Numbered from the stretch's first letter, positions 25,901 through 37,899 are shown. The stretch: DNA of 64,000 nucleotides from Varroa destructor (GCF_002443255.2 NW_019211456.1:51582486-51646485); one strand, 5' to 3'. Numbers and translations: made by a program. The notes: generated by a model not told the origin, from the letters alone.

Positions 25901-28900
25901 ATTCTGAATACCACATATATAACTCTAACGGCTAACCTCGTTAGGTGTCGTGCTGAAGCCACCGTACATCGGAGAGCTTCGAAAAGTTCATATGAATGGG
26001 TAGTAGCTATAGTCTTGTCCAATAAGCGAGTCACCGTTCTTCTATTTGATTCCTGCCCTTTTAAAGCGATCTCATCTTCATCCTGAAGGCTCCTTCGAGA
26101 AGAACTCGTCCACCGGTATTCTTTAGTAATTTCCATCCTTGAGTTGAACATTATAAGCAAATTAATGCGTCCCTGACAATCCGGAGTACAGCATTGGGCT
26201 CCTGCAACGTCATTATGAAATTGAAATAACCTCTTACGCGAAACTGGATCTTCCTCACTTCTTGATATTACGTTTTACAAAGGGCTTCGCGCGTCATGAT
26301 ATGCTACTAAATAAAATGTATTTAGATATGGTTGGAATCATGCTGCTTATCAAGTACAACATTTCAAAAGTCAATTTAATAAAGCTCGATATTTTAAACA
26401 CTGCATATGAAATTATTAATAGTTTTAGGCCGCTAGATAGCACTAACTAAATGTTTTCCAGGATCGAATCCCTTTAAGTAACAATGGTGGCGGATCAGAT
26501 CAAAACAGCTGAGTAAATAATTTAATACTACAGAAGGATAGGGAAACACGTTACTACAGGCAAAATAATAGTAAGAGAATCGTCATGCACGCTTCAAATG
26601 TGATTTTAAAATGCAAATCTTAAATAAATTGTAAGATTAGCTTTTCAAACTGCTAATTTATTCATCTTTGATCAGAAGTTTAGCTGGTGGCGGTTGAAGA
26701 ATAGTATGCGGATACTATTAGCATATTCAAGAAGTGGTTTGATCCGTTTTGATATATTTTTTAGAGTTCAGCTCAAGTATAATATAATCATTGCCGAGAA
26801 GCTGCAAGTGAATATAAAAAGAATTGATATTTAAATAAATTTGACAGCATGCTTTAGATGAGCATGTTACAAAAGACTATACCTGTGCCATGTTTTGTTC
26901 TTCTACCGGCGAGGTTCCCCACCATTGCTTTCCAGCATCTAGGATGGAGCACCAGCACGCAACCTTCCTGACAGAAAACTCGGACAAAACCGGAAAAATC
27001 AAGCGATCGCTCGAAAATCTCCGGTTTGGCACAAGTGTTTCTATTACAACAGACGTGATCTGCTTGCGGGCTATTTTCTAGTTGTGCGAGCAAAGATGAG
27101 CACGCTTTTTCAAATGCTTCTTGATTCACTGGATGCAGCACTACGTCAGTGCCGGGCATTACAACGATTTCGAATGAAGCTTCCCCCAACGATCTGCAAT
27201 ATTAAACAATCAATGTTTTTCAGGGTATTACATTGCAAGAACTTTTGAATTATATGCAAATATTTATTTAATAACAACCTCAAAACAATAAGAACCGAGT
27301 GACGAAAGAAATCTCACGTTAAGCTAAATGGGTAGTATAAATCATATAAGGTGAGTGCCTTAGAAAATAACATAAGGGCCACTAATTAGGTAACCATACT
27401 GCCATACTTGTTGCCAACCTTTTCGCTAAGTCATATTGACAGGCGGCTATTTCTAGTTCGGCCGTCCATAGCTGGACCATCCCCTGATGAATTTTGACAG
27501 ACTTCAGTAACTGTCTTGCCCTGCGCATCAGATCTCTATCAGAACTACGCAAGGCCGCGTACCCGCATACAAGCAGGAGCTGTTCTTTCAGGGCGGCGTC
27601 GTTGTCATCGGTTTTCATCAGGTCGATTAATTGTCCTAAGACGGTAACCGCTTGATCAAAGGAGTTCTGCATTAGATATGCCCCGACACGCTTGCACAAG
27701 TCATCTTTACCCGGCTCCTGCAGTTCGCAGGTGTTTCCTTCAAGAACTTGATTTTATATTAAAAGTTGATTACTAACGTGCCTTTAATCCATTTGAAGTT
27801 AAGGAGAGCTTAAAAATGTATTAGGTCTACAAGCCCAACTGCGCACACAGCCTACTGTTTGGGCTGTGTGCTCAGCAGTCATAAATTCTAGGCGGCCTTT
27901 TAACTAACCCTAAGAAAATAGTTAGGCATATTTCATTGTTTCACTACAAAGTTCCTTAGGAGGCTACAAATAGAAAGTTGATATGACAGATCCCAAGCTT
28001 CTCGCGTGATTACTAATGTATTAAAAGAATATTTGAAAAAGTGCTAGCAAGGAATTTGCTAGCGCTAGTTGGTTATACTTGATTTACATGAGAGACAGAT
28101 TTCGTTTCCTACCAAAAATATCGTGTGCACTTACCTTCGACACGCGACCGAATTTTCGTCGACATAATGTTGTTCTGGCCATATTGGCGTGACGGGTCGT
28201 GGTGACGAGTATGTTTAAAGCCATGGAGCTCTAATTGGCCATTATCAATATCTTTATTATCACTGTTGTCGTCATTGTTGTATCTACCGTGAATTTCCAA
28301 CTGCCAGATATAGCAAAATGTTTCCGACTCCGTGGCGTAGTTTGAAAGCAGAACAACGATGGGTAGTGATAGGGGTGCCAACTTCTGCATAGATGTAATT
28401 ACTCCTATTTGACTGGGATGAAGTAGCCCCTTTGTCAACCCCTGTGTTTCCAATAACCCAACGGTGTACCCTAACTCTTCCGGGAGCTCCGCGTACCACT
28501 TGTTATACAAATGCCACTGATCATCAGTCGACTGCAGTGCCACTAAATAGAACAGTGTACCGTATGTAATCTCTTCGAGGACGTAATCCTCTGCCAATCT
28601 CAAAAATTTCGAAAACGTTAACCACAGTTTCGCCTGCCGAGCGCTCTGAAGAAGTTCCCCAATAAGATCACTAATGATAGTCCCCTGATCGGGCTCTGTT
28701 GTCACAAGACATTCGGCTAACACGTGCGTTAGAACGACCGCTGCATCACGTACGTGCGCACGGTCTTTAATTTCGCTAGGATCGTCCCGACCCTCTCGAC
28801 CGATGTCGTAATTACGTAAAGAAGGAAATTCGTGAAAATTTTCAATAGCTAGCTGTAGGTGGCTGCGCATTGGTATTGCAAACAGATCGGCGTGCGCCAG

Positions 28901-29610
28901 AGTCCGAATTTGCAGAAAACGGTCCAGACTGCAGAGCTTTCCTACCAGGTGAAAAAGTTTAAGAGTTACAACATCTGCGTTAACTGCTTGGGCAAACCCC
29001 TGAATATTTATAAACGCAAGAAAAATACAACTGCCTTAAACTGAGTGTGAAGGGCGTATGTTACGTTACGGTTGTCTTTTACCTATCACCTGCTGTATCG
29101 TTATGCTAGCTACAGTCCTAGATAACTACAATGTATATATTTTTCTACGGTTAACGAACGCGCTACGTCTTGTAATAAACGCGAGTGCGATGAACCGTCT
29201 GAGATGATATCAAGAATCAACGTTGGAGCAAGCTATACTATGATCATATGCCGAAAGAGCTTCTCACAACATAAATACCCAGAAAAGGTGTATCGACGGC
29301 ATGCATACATAGAGCTGTCCATGAGTTAACAGACTCGCTGTGTGGACTCTTTAACATGAAATAACGTTAAGTTATGTACGCTGCCTAACCACGAATGAAG
29401 GATATGCTATCGTGTGTTCAGAGGAAACGTACCTGTTTTTTGTACATCGCCGTACGTACTTCTAGTGCAGTTGCAAAGGGTCTTTACGAAAAGTTCAGAT
29501 AAAAAGTCAACATCAAGCTCTATTCCCTTAAATATACCTTGTGAAGCAGCGAGACCCACAAAACGCTTTGAAATCGTTTCGAGATCTGTTTTATTCCGAA
29601 ACGACCACAT
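19996..29610 (-). CDS. TTC3/DZIP3-like helical and zinc-binding protein
   Basis: Minus-strand exons, all phase-compatible: 29610-29433 (ATG, in-frame TGA 21 bases upstream), a small uncertain exon beginning 29198, 28999-28135, 27746-27419, 27193-26883, 26201-25937, 25262-25055, 24939-24759, 24484-24308, 21200-21006 and 20141-19996. The product is about 900 residues. The N-terminal half is helical and repeat-like, as in TPR proteins. Next comes a Cys/His cluster across two exons (HPRCWK ... CCTPDCQGRI) that resembles the conserved zinc region of TTC3 and DZIP3 ubiquitin ligases, then two glutamate-rich coiled-coil exons. In those families a C-terminal RING-H2 recruits E2; the terminal exon here ends CDVAKCLPK with no RING. 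The RING may be lost, or lie on an alternative exon I missed. Weakest junctions: donor GTTGGC at 27418, donor GTTAGC at 25936 and the acceptor at 27746 (or 27737). Exon calls are strong; the family name is moderate. Confidence 0.68.
22640..23690 (-). mobile_element. Dead mariner-family transposase
   Basis: Minus-strand reading recovers, in order: QNVAETTHNICLLYGNDA, RPSEFNDD, ELTEEKACSHST, LGYLMN, a DCEGRI segment and LLHNNARPHTAA, then HPSH. These match the mariner helix-turn-helix region and the D,D34D catalytic core. The catalytic HDNARPH motif reads HNNARPH, and several stops and frame changes break the frame, so it is inactive. It lies in the same orientation as its host, inside the 21201-24307 intron of the TTC3-like gene. 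Terminal inverted repeats were not found. Confidence 0.75.
23085..23110. repeat. 11-bp hairpin inside the mariner relic
   Basis: TTTATTCAGAT at 23085-23095 pairs with its exact reverse complement at 23100-23110 across a 4-base loop. It is probably incidental. Confidence 0.6.
26883..27193 (-). CDS. Exon with first half of the Cys/His cluster
   Basis: Acceptor ATATTGCAG and donor GTATAG bound 103 codons. It contains HVCCNRNTC, then FVRVFCQEGC and HPRCWK, giving regularly spaced Cys and His ligands. The next exon (26201-25937, acceptor GACGTTGCAG) supplies QCCTPDCQGRI. HPxCWK followed by C-x-TPDC-x-G is the feature I associate with the TTC3/DZIP3 family. The zinc-binding role is inferred from residue spacing. 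Confidence 0.65.
27838..27879. repeat. Stem-loop with a 3-nt bulge in an intron
   Basis: GCACACAGCC (27843-27852) pairs perfectly with 27862-27871 over a 9-base loop. ACTGC (27838-27842) then pairs with GCAGT (27875-27879) after a 3-base bulge. It lies in the intron between exons 28999-28135 and 27746-27419 of the TTC3-like gene. It is GC-richer than the intron and short for a miRNA precursor. Confidence 0.6.
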
Positions 29611-32538
29611 ATCGGTTAGCTGTTCGAGTCACTTCAAAGCTACCGCAATTCTGAAAAGTTATGTTGAGATAAGTATAGTGCATAGACGGGAATTACTTTT
29701 CAATTTAGTCTAGTATGAAAAAGTTGACTGAGCGAAGAAAGAGTTCAGTTTCGTAGATATGTAAAACGCATTTTCGTTATTTCTGTTTTTATCACATGTG
29801 ATATAGTCGCCATGTCTAGGACAGAAGAGTTGTTGGACGCTGGTCACTCAAGCGATGTCACACATTTGTCATGCAATTTGTATTAAAATAAAAAGTACAC
29901 TTGACGACAAACATGTTCTTCTCATATAAAGATTCACTTCTTTATCGCTTTTTCAAAAATGCTGCGTAAGGGCTAGAGTTATGGGTCAGTAGTAAAAATA
30001 CCTAAAGGAAGCTTATTGTTTAGGAATCATGCGCATCGATCGTAGTCACCTTGCATAGAAATCTAGGATTTAGTTTTAGGTAGACACTGATTAAAATAAT
30101 TGTAACTGCTTCCAGCTTGGCTAGATTTACCGGATAGCTGGATAAATTTACTAACAGCACACAATTGCATTATATTGTCGTTTTGAATTTGAGTCATTGT
30201 GTCATCGCACCAATAAAAACAGTACTAAGTTGGCTAACTTGTTGATACATGTTCTAGCGCGTTCAAACAGTCTCGCTCGAAGAATCAGCTGTTTCGCTAA
30301 TTCTCCCATGTGTACGTGCTGCACTCTCAGCAAATGTCAACGCTAAGCAGACGATTCGCAAGGACGAAAAAGGCGGGCGACTCATACTAATTAGGCATAT
30401 TTATGTGTGTAATGAGAATTGACCGAAGATTTAGGACGATCGTCAGGAGGCAGATAGTTCAAGCGCTGATTGTATTTCATAAGCTAAGACAAGCAGCTGA
30501 TCCAAACTATGTTCCAACCCTGTTTAGCGAGGTTTAAATGGTCACCACCTTTTACGATTCATTCAAAAGATTTAGTCTTATGTGAGAGGCTCTTTTGACG
30601 TAAACATTTGTTTAATATTCAAATTTCATCACTCGGTCATGAACCAATTATAAATATAACATTTTTTCAATCAAAGGTTATCCATGTTATTTTTTGGTAT
30701 ACCACATGTGTAAGGCTGCGTCGCTGAAAATGATGGCAGTGAATATTGAAGCTCGTACTCTTCGCTCATGATAAACTCCGTTGTTAGCTTACTCCAATAA
30801 GAAAAATGGTATATTTTCTGGTGCCCTAGCCTCTAGTGTGAACACCGCGATGAAATATCTAGAAACGTACGAAAAAATGGTTCATTCTGGGTTGTCATCC
30901 AGGCCGTGTTCGGTTCAGTTAAGCCAGTGAGACGAAAATCTCCTTCTGACCCTATACTTTGTTAACATTCTCCGTATGAAATTCGGTAGTGCGGCCTGCA
31001 AGCGATCGGTTTTCCGCTAGTAATATTCCACTGGTATTCGAACGAACCGTGGTCTAAAGAAACGGCGTTGGTATGTATCGAAAATTTACAAAAACGATAA
31101 ATTGCAAACTCACATAGCGCCATAGTTTGGATAACGTAGCCCTTAGCGGCGAAAGAACAGAACTACTTTTTGGAAAATCTTTTAGCGCGTATTCATTTAG
31201 CTTTTTTCATGGGGATTTATAGAAAATAATTACTCGAAGAGTTAGCTCTATTATATAAAAGCAACTTCGTTACGCTATTTCGGTTCTTCACAGTACACTT
31301 TATTTGATATCAAATGTGATGGACGGCCAGCTACGACAAAATCAAAGGTAGAATAGTGAAATTTGCTGTAGGTAAGCATTGAAGTCGCTCAGCACTGATC
31401 ATTGTCAATAGAACGTATTGTTCACGCTGTATAGTTTCGAGTTCAGAATTGATTATTGTTATCCGTGCAGGTCAGACTTGCGCAATGGCCTAGAATCAAC
31501 TCGTCAAATAATTCGAACTAAGTCCTAGTTGGGAATTCATGTTTACGAGTGGAGTTTGGATACGACGGAAGTCGTTCAAAATTATATTGTTTTGGGTTTC
31601 GTAAGTGTATCAGAGCACTGTTTTTAAGGCGGGCTTGTTCAAAATTTATTCAAACCCATATATAGGTATTTTGGCAACAATGGCGAACATTGTATAACAA
31701 AACACTGTCACGCACCTGTTATCATTTTTATTGTAATTTTTAGGAAATATCTCCTTAAGTGAGCTTAGTGGGCAATATTTCCAATGTGTAACTATATCCG
31801 TTACGTACTCACGATGACATGTGCGTTTGTTTGTTAATGCGCAGCCACGATGTACGTATGTTACGAGAATTAATTTTTGCAAAAGTAGAACTTTTTCACA
31901 CAATAAGATTATTATAGTAATAATCAGTTAACTATGTTACCCATTTGTGTCATAGGGATTCTGCACTTTCTTCAGGTTAACGTCGCTCTTCTGTTCGTAC
32001 CGCAGTCGTATCTGTTGTCGACTGTATCTTATAGTTTTAGAAAAGCAAATTGTAGTTGTAAAAATGTATTTTTTTGGGGACGTCCTAATCAATGAGTAAG
32101 AAATTAAATATCGATAGGTCTGTCTATGTTATCGCTACATTACAACATTCAGATAAGGGAGCGCACATTTCATGGAGGGAGTAAAGCAGAAAACATAGCA
32201 CACGGTTAATTTGCGAAAACTTATATCGTCATATTGATCATTTGGCATAAGTTATTGTTATTTTTATTAATTGTTACTATACGAAGCTTTATTAAGCTCT
32301 ATCTCTATCTCTACCGCATCTTAGCTTAAGACAATTACGACGTTGCGTCAGCGTTCTGGATTTCAAATGATGGTTTAGGTTGACGTTGGGAAGCGCAGAT
32401 GGCCGATGGTTGCGCTTTGGTTTCTTAGCCTCTGTTCAACTTAACTTTTAGTTGAGGAATTGGTGGCCACACAGTATACAATCATCATTTCAGATTTCAT
32501 CGTGTTTAGCTGACTCGTCCATTTGTCTCATATTGAAT
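29611..32538. other. Region upstream of the TTC3-like gene
   Basis: Should hold the promoter and 5' untranslated sequence of the minus-strand gene starting at 29610. No further coding exon, repeat or transposon could be supported. Confidence 0.4.
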
Positions 32539-34399
32539 TCATGGAAGAAAAAGCACCTGGAAAGCTCGATAGTACGTCGGGGTTTGATACTCTTCGCTGG
32601 ATTTGGGGATCGTCAATAGCGAACCCGCCTTCCCAGACAGCATGCAGGGATGACGATAGTCCAGGTTTTCTTGCAGATTCGCCCAAAGTGACTTAAATTT
32701 ATTGCCAAAATGCTCTGATTGGCTAATCATCAGAACTTTGAAAAACTGCATTTAGCGCTTGTCAAGATCCCCGTTAACGCTGGTCGCAGAGTGATTTTTA
32801 AAAATATCTATGAATTTTTTAACTTGGTCGTTCAGTTCCGGCTGGTGCTCCGAAAAACAATGGTCATCCACGTTGTTTTTCTTGGATAATTTGTCAATAA
32901 ACTTGCCTTGAATTGTGATCCACTGTCAGTGTTGCGTTAGTAGTTACGGATGGTGATACCAGGCGACGTAGATTGTCGACATAGCCGTATTCTAAGTAAT
33001 GGCGAACATTTCGGCTCGCTTCAAATGTGTATCGGCGCTCCCAAGATAAGAAAGTCAGCAAAGACGCCCTGGAAAAGTAACCGGTTTTATCCACTCTTAA
33101 GGCCGAATTGTAACAGCTACTTTGTAGTAGCTTGACGGATTTTCGATTCACCAGAGGAGCATGCGGCGCAAGTGTACGGTATATTCACTATCGCAATCAA
33201 GCTAGATACACTTGCATAACGAGTCGCTTCATATTGGCAGCATTGGGATGAGCTTCATACGATCTGCCTTGTACTTGCCGGGGTCGACTTAATGCGCCCA
33301 CATATGAGATATTCTTGGGTAATCGATAAGGATTCGCGAAAATGGAAGAATGTACGTAGGTTATTCGGCTATGCGCTGCGAAGGCACACCTTCACTTGTG
33401 ATGGCTGAGGCTTTTAAGTGATATGCGTCGTGGGTTCATCATTTTTGAGGTCGCTTTTCAAGGTGTGTGACACCTATACCCTTCTCTTGGTACCTGTGGA
33501 ACAAAATAACTCAGATATTATAATTGCTCGTAAGCTTAAGTAAAAGCCGACTTTAGAATTGCCTCGAGTCTAAGAAATGCTTATTGGCAAGCAAGTTGCT
33601 TGACGGCATGAGGATGTCACCTCATTTCTAGATATGTATGCTGTAGATGCGCTTTTATAACAAGTAACGCAACGCAACGCGTGCGCAACTGATCTACTTC
33701 GCAAGGAGCAGGCACACATATAAGGTTGTGACTTTTATCAAAGTCACAAGAGGGCTTTTATCATATCGCCGCCCGGCTTTATTCGAGATAGAGTCTCACC
33801 TTTTCATCAGTTTGTTCAATCATCTTTTTTTTGGCTGTCACCTGCTAAACTGACAAATTGTAAACAAATAGTATTTTGTTTATTTTTTCGTATTCGTCAA
33901 AAACACGACAGTAATTACAGTGTCGTCTGGGTACCCACCGTAGCAGAGAACTCCGCTGTTACGGTATTCGCCAACTGTTAGAAGTTCTTTGGGTCCATGT
34001 TATTATCGAAAAACGGATGAATCTATTGAGGGGAACTTTTAAGGGTAGTACTAGTTACATACCTTCGCTTCTGTATGCTTCTACCTGAAGGTACGCTTCT
34101 GTGAAATTTACTATAGAGGTTTAGTAGTCGACAGTCAGCTTCATGTAGATGTCCTCCAGGATAGACAGCAGATACATGATGTTCTCACTCGACATTGGTG
34201 CTGAAGTCAATAGAGGCTATCCAGTTTTCACTTTAGCAACGACGATTAAGACTGCATGATCTAAATGCGAATTGAGGATTGGAATTTTTTTGAGCAAGGC
34301 TTCTCGTATACTGCTCAAAACATCGTTTTTTTTTCTATTTTTTCGGACGACAGGAATGGCACAAAGCTTCGGTAGCTGAATGTTTCTTGGTTTGCGCAC
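32539..34399 (-). mobile_element. Degenerate Ty3/gypsy pol (RT, RNase H, integrase)
   Basis: Reading the minus strand from 34399 downward gives reverse transcriptase pieces in order: LCAIPVV ... LLKKIPILNSHLDHAVLIVV (34340-34220), a SIDFST segment, LEDIYMKL (about 34150), FTEAYLQVEA (about 34090) and VLCYGGYPDD (33942-33911), a decayed YxDD box. RNase H-like sequence follows (WERRYTFEASRNV, about 33020), then an integrase-like segment (FKSLWANL ... YRHP, about 32680). Many stops and frameshifts separate them. No LTRs or primer binding site were found. The integrase end is the least certain part. Confidence 0.75.
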
Positions 34400-34407
34400 T
34401 GTATTTC

Positions 34408-34441
34408 GATTTAGGGACTTAGGGATTTAGGGATTTAGGGA
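34408..34441. repeat. TTAGGGAT-like octamer repeat
   Basis: About four imperfect copies of an 8-base unit (TTAGGGAT, one copy TTAGGGAC) directly beside the Ty3 relic. It resembles TTAGG arthropod telomere units but the register is 8, not 5 or 6. Confidence 0.7.
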
Positions 34442-34690
34442 GGTCTATATCATTAGAGGTTTGTCCTTTTAGCCCAGTTGATTCGTTCCCTTTGAGTTAT
34501 GAGAGCGCGGTTTAACATATCAGTACCACTTCCAATCACCATTCTGTAGTAAAAGTACTTGATGATTCCAGCGTGCGAATCATTTGTCCTCATTCGTGCC
34601 ATCAGTGAATTTGTAGTGCCTATGTAGCGGTTTTTTAGGCGTTTCTTAGTGAAGTTTTAGGAAGATCGCCAGGGCTTTGTTTAATAGCTC

Positions 34691-34720
34691 TAATTAGTTA
34701 TAATTAGCTATAATTAGTTG
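34691..34720. repeat. Three copies of a TAATTAG-type 10-mer
   Basis: TAATTAGTTA, TAATTAGCTA and TAATTAGTTG stand in tandem. TAATTA is the homeodomain core site, so a cluster of sites is possible, but the base composition makes chance likely. Confidence 0.6.
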
Positions 34721-35526
34721 TTGCGTGATTTCTGCATTTGTCTTCTCTTATTGTTGCAGAAAAGGATCCATTTGTAATGTAATGTAAATATGTTGTGGAT
34801 GCTTTTGGCTAAAGTAAATTATTATGTACTATAATTTTTCTGCCGCAATTATCTGCCAGCGCTACGACGTCAAATTACGCATTGTATCAGTAAAGTCATT
34901 TGGCCGATTTCCCCCAGCAGCGATTATTCATAATAAGAGCGCCTATCGGTGGAACGGTTATTCTAGGTTCTAGGTGGCTATAAAACGCATTTGGCTTTTC
35001 CTATCAAGGCGGTACTATTACGGTTTTACCTGTTTCTTTCATCTGTTACCTATAAATTCGCAGTATGCAGATGCTTTTCGTAACGTAATCAATGGTGTTT
35101 AGTGAATAAAATCCAATGATGTGTACCGAATTCTGAAGTAAGGAAAGGACTAATATATATTAGCATATATATATCAATTGACTTTTGTAAATAACGGTTA
35201 TTAATTGCAACCACTAAACATATTGGGCTTAAAAGTACCAACGAAGCTGCGTGTATATATATATATATGTATATATATGCAGTTTCGTTACGGAAATGTG
35301 AGTAGGTACTTTGCCTATCGAGCTCAAAGCATCGTATCGACGTTACTTTATATTATTGTACAAAATTTGATAGGGCATGTGTTTTTGGTAAGCACGGTTA
35401 CACATATAATAGCACGGATACACATACGAGAAGGACGTATACAAATAAGTTCGCCAAACAAGATACCTTTTGACGTAATAAAGTGTTCCCGAATTGTGAC
35501 CATAAACGGTTTATAATGTTACTCAC

Positions 35527-35651
35527 GTTGTAAATACTGACCGGCCTTCATCTCCAGATTGATCCTTGCGACTATTCGAAAACGTGAACCTGACCGGTCG
35601 TCCAAATACGCCTATTATCTCCTCAGGGCTCTCCGCATCTCGACATGAAAG
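35527..35651 (-). CDS. Internal exon of an unidentified gene
   Basis: Acceptor TTTTTATGCAG and donor GTGAGT bound 125 bases. Only one frame is open, giving 41 codons plus two bases. The peptide includes ESPEEIIGVFGRPVRFTF and is not recognised. The next 5' exon must lie above 35651, in the 400 bp before or overlapping the divergent prune start. The next 3' exon would lie past the Ty3 relic and was not found. Confidence 0.55.
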
Positions 35652-36047
35652 CTGCATAAAAATTGCTAACTGCTAGAGAAAATAGCTATAGCTTTAGGTT
35701 TTTACGGCTTCTTTAAGATTTATTTAAATTCAAAAGAAACGAAGTCGGACCATCAATATGACGCGAAATATCCTCCTCATATTAAAATGTAACCTACTTT
35801 TAGTTGAGAATAGAGGAAGACGCCCTTTTAGCAATGGTCTTTAGTATTTACTCAACGAAATGCATATGAATCATTATTTTCTGATAATTATTCACAAGGC
35901 TCATTCTTTACTACTTTCAAATGTGGTAAATAACCAGACTCAAACATTAGTCTATAACAGTCAGCATTATCTTCATAACAGTAAGCACATACTTGGACAC
36001 TGATTTCATTGATTTGGACGTTTTAGACGTCTACATTTTCCCTACTA

Positions 36048-37779
36048 ATGGCCATGGGCCTATCATCGTATTTAGGCTCAGTGCGGCAGGCCCTGTCTAC
36101 ACAAGCTGCAACTACACGTAACGTCCACGTTGTCATTGGGAATGAAGCCTGTGACCTCGACTCGGCGGTCAGCGCCGTGGTATGTTTTCTGATTTACCCT
36201 ATTTGGATCTAACGTGCGAGCTATCATGCATGTCAATTGTAACTACAAGAACTTAGTGATCTCGGCTAGAGGAGGTAGAAGCTGACGAAGGATTTTATGT
36301 ATATACCAAAATAAGGATGCCGTCCTAAAATACCGTTGCGAACAACACAAAAAAAACAAGGCCCACGGCCAATATTTGCGGAATATATTTGAATTATGTC
36401 AGAAAGGGGTATTCGTACACACTCTTCGTTCTAATTAGAAAAATTAATATAGTAGGTATTTCACATTCCAATTCTACATTAAACACATTATTTTAACGCT
36501 CTTGACTTTTCGTTACAAAGAAAAAAAAAAGTCAGAAAACTAATGATTTCCTTCTAGATTGCGTGAGTAAACACCGATTGTAACAGACGTCTGGTATGGA
36601 GATACTCATTGCTAGTCTTACTGGTTGTAAGACTTTCTTGTTAGTTCTAAATTAGCGCTTTACCTAATTACGTGGATAGTGATTAGGAAACAGGTCTGTA
36701 CGAGTCTGAGTATGGGCTTAATAAGTTTACGTGAAATACGCTACATGCAGGTGGCTGGTTATATATTGGGATCGAAGACTGAACGTCTTGTAGTACCGAT
36801 GCTAAACATTCCTCGATCAGACTACCCTCTCAAGACCGAGGTTCAATTCGTATTTAACAGGCTTAATATAACGGAAGATCTACTGAATTTCTTCGACGAC
36901 CTTTGTCTTACTGACTTGCATAAGGCCAAAAAGCTCGAGGTGACCCTCGTGGACCACAACGTCGTTCCAAAGTGCCTTGAGACCATCAATGATGCTGTTG
37001 TACGGGTCATCGATCATCATAAGTGGGAAGCATCGTTTACCTCACCGATAGACAAAAAGATCGAAATGGTAGGGTCGTGCGCTACCCTGGTTGGAGAAAA
37101 GCTTCTAGCAGATCATCGCGAGCTCGCTGATGAGACAATAACAAAACTGTTGCTATCTACGATCATCGTTGACACAGTGAACTTCAGCAAATCAGCCAAC
37201 AAGGCAACGCCAAAAGACGAAAAAGTATTCAAAGAGTTGTTATCGTTTGCTCCAAATATAGACTGGGATTCGGAGTTTGTCCAGATTAAAGAGGCGAAAT
37301 CATCCGTTTCTTGGATGGCTGTTCGCGACCTTCTTAGAAAGGACCTCAAAGTAATTTCAGAGAACGAATTGACAATTACTGTGTCGACTGTGCCGGTGTC
37401 GTTGAAGAGTCTTTTAGCGATGTCCAACTTTCGAGCTGATCTAGAGTTTTTCCGGCAACAGCAAAAGGCCAATGCGGTTATTGTAATGACGACAACTACA
37501 AAAATGCAGGATAGCGAGCAGGACTGCATGCAACGAGAAATGTTAATTCATGCGAAAATTGATCCTTTACGTGAGGCGTTGGTCGATTACCTGAAGCGCT
37601 TCGACCAGCCGCTTCTTGACTTAGAAGAAATAACTTCTTGTTCGACCATCTACAGTCAGCACCCAGCAAGTAGCGTTTTCATACAGAAAAACGTCGGAGC
37701 CTCTAGAAAAGTTGTCCTGCCTGCAGTCCGCTTATTCGCAGCGTCGTACAAAATATCGTCTGAACAGGATTCCGCTTAA
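36048..37779 (+). CDS. Prune-type DHH exopolyphosphatase
   Basis: Two exons, 36048-36179 and 36751-37779, join in phase 0 (donor GTATGT, acceptor TACATGCAG) to a 386-residue protein, near the usual length of prune proteins (about 400-450). DHH-superfamily motifs are visible: GNEACDLDSA (D36, D38), VDHN (112-114), VIDHH (132-134), GSCATLV (152-158) and IIVDTVN (D185), which bind the two metals. The C-terminal 150 residues fit the DHHA2 domain (FRADLEFF). Prune proteins hydrolyse short-chain polyphosphates and have cAMP phosphodiesterase activity; they are cytoplasmic. The third motif is DHH, as in yeast PPX1 and the superfamily consensus, rather than the DHR of human PRUNE1. The start is the first ATG; a second in-frame ATG follows at 36054. 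A poly(A) signal lies 46 bases past the stop. The gene looks intact. Confidence 0.93.
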
Positions 37780-37824
37780 GGACACTGCCTATATACGTTC
37801 ATATACAAATTTTATAGTAGGCGC

Positions 37825-37830
37825 AATAAA
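37825..37830 (+). terminator. Poly(A) signal of the prune-type gene
   Basis: AATAAA 46 bases after the TAA stop codon. Confidence 0.7.
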
Positions 37831-37899
37831 TGAAATACGCTAAGACTCTACTAGCTTCTTCCTTTCTATATTCTAAGCAGGATATGTAGAAGTTCAGAA

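Noticed and set aside
35205..35516. 103-codon plus-strand open frame
   Set aside because: Driven by TATA-type low-complexity sequence; no coding signal.
37113..37529. 138-codon minus-strand frame opposite prune
   Set aside because: Shadow of the prune second exon; the plus strand carries all conserved motifs.
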